Position numbers and translations under genes: made by a program. A stretch of 5,654 nucleotides of DNA from Caulobacter sp. (GTDB lineage: Bacteria > Pseudomonadota > Alphaproteobacteria > Caulobacterales > Caulobacteraceae), in contig JACMOF010000250.1 in assembly GCA_014378155.1 (NCBI GenBank), positions 1-5,654 on the forward strand, given 5' to 3'. Shown piece by piece: positions 1 through 5,654 of the stretch. The notes beneath the pieces were generated by a model that saw only the letters and a list, made by a program, of their open reading frames with translations, was not told the DNA's origin and ran no database searches. The first letter of the stretch is position 1. The number at the start of each line of letters is the position of its first letter.

Positions 1-658
1 AGTCCTTCTTGTCCCACGGGGCGACGGCGTCGCCCTTGGTCTTGATCCAGGTCTTGGCCGCCTCGATCACCTGGTCGGCGGGGACCACTTCGTGGTCGAC
101 CTTCAGGGCCAGGGCCTCGTCCGGCTTCATTGACTTGCCTTCCAGCAGATACGGCGCCGCGGCCATCACGCCCATCAGGCGCACCAGCCGTTGGGTGCCG
201 CCGCCGCCGGGCAGCAGGCCGGCCTTGGCTTCCGGCAGACCCAGCTGGGTCTTGGGATTGTCGGCCACCACCCGATAGTGGCAGGCCAGGGTCATTTCCA
301 GGCCGCCGCCCAGGGCCAGGCCGTTGATCGCCGCCGCGATCGGCTTGCCGCCGGTCTCCAGGGCGCGGAAAGCCTTGTTCAGCGCGAAACCGACGTCAAA
401 GGCCGCCTTCAAATCACCCCCACCGATGCCGCCCTCGGCGCCGCCGAGTTCGCCCAGGTCGGCCCCGGCGCAGAAGCCGGTGGTCTTGCCCGAGGTCAGC
501 ACGGCGCCCTTGATGGCGTCGTCGGTCTTGATGGCCTCGACCACTTCGCCGATCTCGCGGATCACCGAGGCGGTCAGGGTGTTCATCGTCCGGCCGGGCA
601 CGTCGAAGGTGACCAGGGCGATACCGTCGCCATCGACGTCGATCTTGAAGTTTTCCAT
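1..658 (-). CDS. Enoyl-CoA hydratase/3-hydroxyacyl-CoA dehydrogenase, FadB/FadJ-like (partial, N-terminal 219 residues)
   Basis: The visible part is a crotonase (enoyl-CoA hydratase) domain, the N-terminal half of the bifunctional beta-oxidation enzyme that hydrates trans-2-enoyl-CoA and then oxidises the 3-hydroxyacyl-CoA with NAD+ in the cytoplasm. Visible marks are the CAGADL oxyanion-hole segment (residues 63-68), NGLALGGGLE (112-121) and GLPEAKAGLLPGGGGTQRL (140-158). Glu121 and Glu143 fall where E. coli FadB has its catalytic Glu119 and Glu139. The visible end, with its WIKTKGD and APWDKKD stretches, resembles the linker of the fused enzyme rather than the end of a free-standing hydratase. 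The NAD-binding domain itself is outside the window, so the fusion is inferred. The start at 658 has GGAG seven bases upstream. An in-frame ATG two codons earlier (664-662), with AGGA eight bases upstream, is nearly as good and would add only Met-Ser. The thiolase lies upstream on the same strand, giving the usual fadA/fadB pairing but with the thiolase first. Confidence 0.9.
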   Translation of the reverse strand, partial: MENFKIDVDGDGIALVTFDVPGRTMNTLTASVIREIGEVVEAIKTDDAIKGAVLTSGKTTGFCAGADLGELGGAEGGIGGGDLKAAFDVGFALNKAFRALETGGKPIAAAINGLALGGGLEMTLACHYRVVADNPKTQLGLPEAKAGLLPGGGGTQRLVRLMGVMAAAPYLLEGKSMKPDEALALKVDHEVVPADQVIEAAKTWIKTKGDAVAPWDKKD

Positions 659-673
659 GCTCATTCTCCAGTT

Positions 674-787
674 CCTCCCCCTAAGGGGGAGGGGGACCGC
701 GAAGCGGTGGAGGGTGGAGTGTTCGCGGCGCGAGCGGCGCTACTCCCCCTCACCCAGCTTCGCTGGGAGCTCCCCCATCGGGGGAGC
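674..787. repeat. Compound REP-like palindromic repeat: two inverted halves
   Basis: Four perfect hairpins lie in 114 bases. They are CCTCCCCC/GGGGGAGG around TAA (674-692), ACCGC/GCGGT around GAA (696-708), CCCAGC/GCTGGG around TTC (753-767) and GCTCCCCC/GGGGGAGC around ATC (769-787). The reverse complement of the right half matches the layout of the left half: a C-run hairpin, a GAA-triloop hairpin, then a G-rich tail ending in GGAGT. GGAGT (716-720) also pairs with ACTCC (742-746), so the whole unit can fold as one large cruciform. The centre holds two direct copies of GCGGCGC (725-731 and 734-740). From memory, C-run/GAA-loop units of this type recur between genes in Caulobacter and other alphaproteobacteria. 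That was not checked here. The repeat lies between thiolase and hydratase, both read from the minus strand, where it could stabilise or attenuate the shared message. There is no T-run typical of an intrinsic terminator. Confidence 0.85.
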
Positions 788-792
788 AGTGT

Positions 793-1998
<1,206 letters not shown>

Positions 1999-2079
1999 TT
2001 GATGGCTCCTTCCTGCGTAGTCTTGGATGGTTCGTTAACCAAAAAAGCGTCTGATTCCGGTGATCTGGAGACCAGGACG
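1999..2079. promoter_or_regulatory. Divergent control region between thiolase and dioxygenase
   Basis: These 81 bases separate the start codons of two divergent genes, so both promoters must lie here or reach into the coding ends. The region holds both ribosome-binding sites: AGGAAGGAG read on the minus strand (2006-2014) and GGAG on the plus strand (2067-2070). It also has an A-run (2041-2046), an inverted repeat (2028-2041) and a GATTC (2053-2057), which is a GANTC methylation site. No convincing -35/-10 pair was recognised on either strand. Its role as a promoter region therefore rests on gene arrangement. Confidence 0.5.
2028..2041. promoter_or_regulatory. Inverted repeat TGGTT-CGTT-AACCA, possible operator
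   Basis: The arms TGGTT (2028-2032) and AACCA (2037-2041) are perfect inverted repeats around CGTT, and they include the palindrome GTTAAC (2034-2039). The element lies 30 bases upstream of the thiolase start and 38 bases upstream of the dioxygenase start, so one bound regulator could control both genes. The match is short enough to arise by chance, and no regulator gene is visible in the window. Confidence 0.3.
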
Positions 2080-3012
2080 ATGACGGTAGCGGAGCGCTCG
2101 ACGAACGAAGCCCACCCGGTGGTGAGCGACTTCATCGCGCGCGGCTATCATGTGTTCGAGGCCGGGGTGGACCCGGCGGCGGCCGGCGACCTGCTGGCCA
2201 AGATTCGCGACCTTCGGACCTTCGATGCGGACCTCTTCCTGTCGGAAGCGCAGTTCGACGCCGATCCGCAATATATAGGGGTCAATCCCGCGCCCGGCAG
2301 GAACCTGCTGGAGCGGTTCGAGGCCGACCTGGCCTTCGTCGAGAACGACCCGGCGATCGTCGCGGCGCTCGAAGCCCTGCTCGGCGAGGACTACGAAATC
2401 CTGCTCAAAAAGCTGATCTGCGGCGTGCCGTCCAGTGTCGTGCCCGACTGGCTGAAGGCCCGCATCGCTGGCAACCCGGTCAACAACCTGGGCGCCTATG
2501 TGAAGGCCCCGTTCCGGGACATCACCTATTTCTACGGCATCGACTTCCACCAAGACTTGATCGACTACAAGGACCGGGAAGCCGACTTCATCACCCTGTA
2601 CATCTATCTGCACGACGTCGGGACGCACGACGCCCCGCTGTTCCTGCTGGAGGACAGCCACAGGCTGGGCGGGACGCTGTTTCCGCACGCCCTGACGAAG
2701 AAGGGTGACGGCTGGCTCTATCGCGACGGGCGCGGCCACGAGGTCCAGACCCGCCAGCACCTGCTGACCGGCACGACCGGCTATGCCGCCATGTGGCACG
2801 CCTGCACCCTGCACGGCACCCAACCCGACGCCGCCGACAACGAGCGGCTGAGCCTGCGCTACCTGATCGCCCGAAGGCCGGGTGTGGCGGCGCCCGGCAT
2901 GGACGCGGTCAACGCCACGCTCTTGGGTCCGCTCAGCCTCGAGGCCACGCGCCAGGACCTGGACGCCCGCGGGGCGGCCCAGATCAAGGCCAACAGCGTC
3001 AACGAGGCCTGA
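2080..3012 (+). CDS. Phytanoyl-CoA dioxygenase (PhyH) family protein
   Basis: This 310-residue protein belongs to the Fe(II)/2-oxoglutarate-dependent PhyH superfamily. The facial triad is visible as His157-x-Asp159 in FHQDL and His245 in LHGTQPD, and Arg256 should bind 2-oxoglutarate. The spacing (86 residues from Asp to His, 11 from His to Arg) matches human phytanoyl-CoA hydroxylase (His175, Asp177, His264, Arg275). PLFLLEDSHRLGG lies where the family has its GPL...GSHK strand. No signal peptide or membrane segment is seen, so it is probably cytoplasmic. The start at 2080 has GGAG nine bases upstream. An in-frame ATG at 2002 lacks a ribosome-binding site and would run through the thiolase leader. 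It is the only plus-strand gene, set inside a beta-oxidation locus. Alpha-hydroxylation of a branched acyl-CoA is possible by context, but the family also acts on amino acids, alkaloids and other small molecules, so the substrate is unknown. Confidence 0.85.
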   Translation: MTVAERSTNEAHPVVSDFIARGYHVFEAGVDPAAAGDLLAKIRDLRTFDADLFLSEAQFDADPQYIGVNPAPGRNLLERFEADLAFVENDPAIVAALEALLGEDYEILLKKLICGVPSSVVPDWLKARIAGNPVNNLGAYVKAPFRDITYFYGIDFHQDLIDYKDREADFITLYIYLHDVGTHDAPLFLLEDSHRLGGTLFPHALTKKGDGWLYRDGRGHEVQTRQHLLTGTTGYAAMWHACTLHGTQPDAADNERLSLRYLIARRPGVAAPGMDAVNATLLGPLSLEATRQDLDARGAAQIKANSVNEA

Positions 3013-3023
3013 GGCGCGGGTCA

Positions 3024-3392
3024 TTATTTCCACGTCCCGATCGGGACGCGAGACTTCGGCGCGCAGGCCAAGCCCCGGGCGCCGGCCTGAGCCGAATAGG
3101 TCACTGTGTAGCCAAACTCCGGCGCCGGCAGCTTGCAGGCCGTGAAACCGGGCGTGTTCACGCTCAGCGACCACTGCGCCACCTTGGAACGCAGCAGGTG
3201 GTTGCACTGCGGCTTGCCCGCCGTCAGCGGCAGATCGAAGGCCGTGCCGGCCGGCGGCTTGTAGCCGGGCTTGGTCGCGACCAGCTGGCCTGAGAAGTTC
3301 AGCGGCCGGCGGCCGGCCGCGATCACACAGACCATGGCCGAGCGAGCGTCTGGCGCGACGGCGGGGGCAGGGGGAGCGGCGGCGAACAGCAT
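3024..3392 (-). CDS. Small four-cysteine protein of unknown function
   Basis: I do not recognise this 122-residue protein. It begins with an Ala/Pro-rich stretch (residues 4-14) that is too short and too proline-rich for a clear signal peptide. It carries four cysteines (22, 63, 86, 110), aromatic/hydrophobic strand-like segments (for example 71-78 and 93-100) and a basic C-terminus ending GTWK. Four spaced cysteines in a mostly beta-like chain suggest disulfides or a metal site, but no export signal is evident. An in-frame TAG at 3404-3402 blocks any longer N-terminus. ATG at 3392 is preferred because AGGA (3400-3403) lies seven bases upstream. A GTG one codon earlier is only four bases from it. 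The start overlaps the dehydrogenase stop by one base (TGATG), which suggests translational coupling. It ends 11 bases from the convergent dioxygenase. Coding status rests on coupling and an open frame, not on homology. Confidence 0.6.
   Translation of the reverse strand: MLFAAAPPAPAVAPDARSAMVCVIAAGRRPLNFSGQLVATKPGYKPPAGTAFDLPLTAGKPQCNHLLRSKVAQWSLSVNTPGFTACKLPAPEFGYTVTYSAQAGARGLACAPKSRVPIGTWK
3033..3048. repeat. Perfect 16-base palindrome at the convergent gene ends
   Basis: CGTCCC and GGGACG flank GATC in a perfect palindrome lying 20 bases past the dioxygenase stop codon and inside the last codons of the small minus-strand gene. As RNA it can form a six-pair hairpin in either direction. 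There is no T-run after it on either strand, so it is not a classical terminator. It may still mark or protect the 3' end of the dioxygenase message, because the 11-base gap between the two genes holds no other terminator. Confidence 0.5.
3302..3320. repeat. All-GC hairpin inside the small four-cysteine gene
   Basis: GCGGCCGG (3302-3309) and CCGGCCGC (3313-3320) are perfect inverted repeats around CGG, giving an eight-pair stem made only of G-C pairs. It covers about codons 25-31 of the small gene (AAGRRPL) and would be very stable in the message. In DNA this GC-rich, chance occurrence is a real possibility. Confidence 0.35.
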
Positions 3393-4555
3393 CACAGCGT
3401 CCTAGCGATCAGCAGCTTCATGATCTCGTTGGTGCCGCCGTAGATGCGCTGCACGCGGCTGTCGCGGTACATCCGGGCGATCGGATATTCGTTCATGAAG
3501 CCATAGCCGCCGAACAGCTGCAGGCATCGATCGACGATCTTGTTCTCCAGGTCGCTGACCCAGTACTTGGCCATCGAGGCGGTGGCGGCGTCGAGCTCGC
3601 CTTTCAGGTGGCGCTCGGTGCAGTGGTTGACGAACACCTTGGCGACGGTCGCCTCGGTCTTACATTCGGCCAGCACGAACTGGGTGTTCTGGAAGTCGAG
3701 GATCACCTTGCCGAACGCCTTGCGCTGCTTGACGTAGTCGATCGTCAGCTCCAGCGCCCGCTCGATGGTGGCCATGCCCTGGACGGCGATGTTCAGCCGC
3801 TCTTGGGGCAGCTGGCCCATAAGCTGGAAGAAGCCCTGGCCCTCGTCGCTGCCCAACAGGTTCTCGGTCGGGATCTTGACGTCGTTGAAGAACAGCTCGG
3901 AGGTGTCCTGGGCATCGTGGCCCAGTTTGTCGAGATTGCGGCCGCGCTCGAAGCCCTCAGCGCCGTCGGTCTCGACGATCAGCAAGCTGGTGCCGCGCGC
4001 CCCGGCCGCGGCGTCGGTCTTGGCGACGACGATGATCAGGTTGGCGGTCTGGCCGTTGGTGATGAAGGTCTTGGACCCATTGATCACATACTGGTTGCCG
4101 ACCTGCTTGGCGGTGGTCGTGATCCCCTGCAGGTCCGAGCCCGCGCCGGGCTCGGTCATGGCGATGGCGCCGACCAACTCGCCGGTGCACAGGCGCGGCA
4201 GCCAGCGCTGCTTTTGCTCCTCGGTGCCGTAAACGAGGATGTACGGAGCGACGATGGCGTTGTGCAGGCTGATGCCGAAGCCATCGACGCCCTTCAGGCC
4301 CAGCTGTTCCATCAGCACGGCCTCATGGCGATAGTCGCCGCCGGCCCCGCCGTAGGCTTCCGGAACGGTCAGGCCCAGCAGTCCAGCTCGGCCGGCCTTG
4401 TTCCACATCTCGCGGTCGACGACGTGGTTCTTGCGCCAGGTCGCCACCACGGCCTCTGGGGCGTGTTCGTCGAAGAACTTGCCGACCGCGTCCTCGAAGA
4501 TCGCGATGTCTTCTTCAGCCATGAAGGCCGGCTTTTCGACTTGGAGCACGCCCAT
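3392..4555 (-). CDS. Acyl-CoA dehydrogenase, LCAD-like
   Basis: This 387-residue flavoenzyme is complete and of standard length for the four-chain acyl-CoA dehydrogenase family. It introduces the trans-2 double bond into acyl-CoA, passing electrons from FAD to electron-transfer flavoprotein. AIAMTEPGAGSDL (130-142) is the first family signature, followed by TFITNG (163-168). The second signature is the region around QLFGGYGFMNEYPIARMYRD (346-365). The site holding the catalytic Glu in medium- and short-chain enzymes reads YGGTNEI, with Gly373 in its place. Glu252 in LPQERL matches the alternative catalytic Glu of mammalian long-chain acyl-CoA dehydrogenase, whose C-terminal half is strikingly similar (YVKQRKAFGK, MAKYW, IYGGTNEIMK). 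Activity is therefore expected, with a preference for long or branched acyl chains inferred. The start at 4555 has GGAGG (4567-4571) ten bases upstream. Met12 has no such site. It lies two bases after the upstream dehydrogenase and overlaps the following small gene. Confidence 0.93.
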   Translation of the reverse strand: MGVLQVEKPAFMAEEDIAIFEDAVGKFFDEHAPEAVVATWRKNHVVDREMWNKAGRAGLLGLTVPEAYGGAGGDYRHEAVLMEQLGLKGVDGFGISLHNAIVAPYILVYGTEEQKQRWLPRLCTGELVGAIAMTEPGAGSDLQGITTTAKQVGNQYVINGSKTFITNGQTANLIIVVAKTDAAAGARGTSLLIVETDGAEGFERGRNLDKLGHDAQDTSELFFNDVKIPTENLLGSDEGQGFFQLMGQLPQERLNIAVQGMATIERALELTIDYVKQRKAFGKVILDFQNTQFVLAECKTEATVAKVFVNHCTERHLKGELDAATASMAKYWVSDLENKIVDRCLQLFGGYGFMNEYPIARMYRDSRVQRIYGGTNEIMKLLIARTL

Positions 4556-4557
4556 GA

Positions 4558-5654
4558 TCAGAAAGCCTCCGCAGGTAGGGCCATCAGGGTGGCCGAGCCG
4601 GTCTTCAGCTTGGCCAGATGCGCCCCAGCGTCAGGCAAGACGCGCTCGATGAAATATTTGGCCGTGACGATCTTGGTGGTGAAGAACGGGTCGGTCGAGC
4701 CGGCGGCGATCTTGGCGTTGGCGGCCTTGACCATCAACGTCCACATGTAGGCCAGCCCGGTCAGGCCAAAGAGGTGCATGTAGTCGGTGGAGGCGGCGCC
4801 GGCGTTGTCGGGGTTCTGCAGTCCGTTTTGCATCAGCCACATCGTGCCGTCCTGCAACTGGGCTTTCACGCCTGCCAGGGCGGTCACGAACGGTTTCAGG
4901 GCCTCGTCGGTGTCGTTTTCGCCAATGAACTGGTCGACTTCCTGGAAGAAGGTCATCACGGCGCGGCCGCCCTTGGAGGCCAGCTTGCGTCCCACCAGGT
5001 CCAGGGCCTGGATGCCATTGGTGCCCTCATAGATCAGCGAAATGCGCACATCGCGCAGATATTGGCTGGCCGGGAAGTGCTCGGTAAAGCCGCTGCCGCC
5101 GTGAACCTGCATGGCGTCCGAACAGATCTTGAAGCCCTTGTCGGTCAGGTAGCCTTTCAGCACCGGCGTCATCAGGCCCATATAGTCCTCGGCCTTGGTG
5201 CGGACGGCCTCGTCGGGGTGCTGGTGGGCCAGGTCGCCGTGCAGGGCCGTCCAGAACAGGAAGGCGCGGCCGCCTTCGATCAGGGCCTTGCTCTCCAACA
5301 GCATGCGACGCACGTCCGGGTGGACGATGATCGGGTCGGCCGGGCCATCGGGGTTCTTCGGGCCGGTCAGCGAGCGGCCTTGCAGGCGGTCCTTGGCGAA
5401 GGCGGCGGCGGCCTGATAGGCGGCCTCGCCCTGGGCCACGCCCTGCATGCCGACGCCCAGGCGGGCCTCGTTCATCATCACGAACATGATCTTCAGGCCG
5501 GCGTTCTCGCCGCCGATCAGCCAGCCCTTGGCGTCTTCATACTGCATGACGCAGGTGGCGTTGCCGTGGATGCCCATCTTCTCTTCGAGGCCGACGCACT
5601 TGGCGCCCTCGTTGCGCGCGCCGACAGAGCCGTCGTCCTGGGGCAGGAACTTGG
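4558..5654 (-). CDS. Acyl-CoA dehydrogenase, large FadE-type with C-terminal extension (partial, N-terminus missing)
   Basis: The last 364 residues are visible. The frame stays open to the right edge, and the residues before the internal Met at 5577 (KFLPQDDGS...GLEEK) continue the domain, so the true start is outside. The sequence matches the roughly 600-residue acyl-CoA dehydrogenases that carry an extra C-terminal domain, common in proteobacteria for fatty-acid degradation. Landmarks are KMGIHGNATCVM, the helix EARLGVGMQGVAQGEAAYQ, QVHGGSGFTEHFPASQYLRD and LIYEGTNGIQALDL. The Glu of YEGT (codon 5028-5026) is the classical catalytic base. The remaining 150 or so residues form the extra alpha-helical domain, ending LPAEAF. 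Two bases separate its TGA from the next dehydrogenase, so the two are surely co-transcribed. Membrane association, known for some FadE relatives, cannot be judged from this part. Confidence 0.92.
   Translation of the reverse strand, partial: KFLPQDDGSVGARNEGAKCVGLEEKMGIHGNATCVMQYEDAKGWLIGGENAGLKIMFVMMNEARLGVGMQGVAQGEAAYQAAAAFAKDRLQGRSLTGPKNPDGPADPIIVHPDVRRMLLESKALIEGGRAFLFWTALHGDLAHQHPDEAVRTKAEDYMGLMTPVLKGYLTDKGFKICSDAMQVHGGSGFTEHFPASQYLRDVRISLIYEGTNGIQALDLVGRKLASKGGRAVMTFFQEVDQFIGENDTDEALKPFVTALAGVKAQLQDGTMWLMQNGLQNPDNAGAASTDYMHLFGLTGLAYMWTLMVKAANAKIAAGSTDPFFTTKIVTAKYFIERVLPDAGAHLAKLKTGSATLMALPAEAF
4567..4571 (-). promoter_or_regulatory. Ribosome-binding site fixing the LCAD-like dehydrogenase start
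   Basis: GGAGG read on the minus strand sits inside the last codons of the upstream dehydrogenase, ten bases before the ATG at 4555. The alternative in-frame ATG eleven codons later has only GCCGGCCTTC before it, so this site decides for the longer protein. Confidence 0.6.

Noticed and set aside
674..787. Intrinsic transcription terminator after the thiolase
   Set aside because: The hairpins are strong, but no T-run follows any of them in the minus-strand direction. The double, inverted layout fits a REP-like repeat better.
2035..2049. CtrA-binding site starting at TTAA (2035-2038)
   Set aside because: The second TTAA expected seven bases later is absent; the sequence there is AGCG. Only a half-site remains.
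2002..2079. Longer dioxygenase starting at the ATG at 2002
   Set aside because: There is no ribosome-binding site before it, it would lie within the thiolase leader, and the added 26 residues resemble nothing in the family.
2035..3207. 390-residue open frame on the minus strand opposite the dioxygenase
   Set aside because: It is antisense to a gene with a full PhyH active site and overlaps the small gene. Its product is Val/Gly/Arg-rich with no recognisable motif, as expected of a shadow frame in GC-rich DNA.
3434..3439. Loss of the catalytic Glu (YGGT instead of YEGT) taken as a sign of an inactive dehydrogenase
   Set aside because: Mammalian LCAD has the same YGGTNEI and uses a Glu in PQERL, which is present here as Glu252. 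The enzyme is expected to be active.
3608..4750. 380-residue open frame on the plus strand opposite the two dehydrogenases
   Set aside because: Both dehydrogenases are clear homologues. The antisense product is low-complexity Leu/Ala/Gly/Asp and crosses the junction between two real genes.
4558..5577. Complete 339-residue dehydrogenase starting at the Met at 5577
   Set aside because: The frame continues upstream with conserved family sequence to the window edge, so this Met is internal and the gene is cut by the window.

Overview
The window is GC-rich (roughly two-thirds G+C by eye) and densely packed. Its protein sequences look like those of an alphaproteobacterium, most plausibly Caulobacter or a close relative such as Phenylobacterium. 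I base this on the resemblance of the beta-oxidation proteins, on a C-rich/G-rich palindromic intergenic repeat with GAA triloops, and on GC-biased codon use. The genus is an inference. No RNA gene, CRISPR array, insertion sequence or phage gene was seen.

Layout, left to right. At 1-658 (minus) is the N-terminal part of a FadB/FadJ-like enoyl-CoA hydratase/3-hydroxyacyl-CoA dehydrogenase, whose 3' end lies outside the window. At 659-792 is a spacer almost filled by a compound palindromic repeat made of two inverted REP-like halves (674-787). At 793-1998 (minus) is a complete thiolase. At 1999-2079 is a short divergent control region with an inverted repeat and a GANTC site. At 2080-3012 (plus) is a complete PhyH-family Fe(II)/2-oxoglutarate dioxygenase, the only plus-strand gene. 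After an 11-base convergent gap comes a small unrecognised four-cysteine protein at 3024-3392 (minus). Upstream of it on the same strand is an LCAD-like acyl-CoA dehydrogenase at 3392-4555 (minus). A second, larger FadE-type acyl-CoA dehydrogenase at 4558-5654 (minus) continues past the right edge, so its N-terminus is missing.

The four enzymes on the minus strand cover the whole fatty-acid beta-oxidation spiral: acyl-CoA dehydrogenation (two isozymes), enoyl-CoA hydration with 3-hydroxyacyl-CoA oxidation, and thiolytic cleavage. They form two transcriptional blocks. The right block is tightly coupled: two bases separate the two dehydrogenases, and a one-base TGATG overlap joins the second to the small protein. 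The left block is thiolase then hydratase/dehydrogenase, separated by the repeat. The plus-strand dioxygenase sits between the blocks and shares its promoter region with the thiolase. This raises the question of whether it prepares unusual (for example branched) acyl-CoAs for the pathway, or is unrelated.

Nothing here is clearly a new biological system. The points most worth a second look are the dioxygenase placed inside the beta-oxidation locus, the coupled small cysteine protein, the two dehydrogenases with different catalytic-base positions, and the compound palindrome between thiolase and hydratase.
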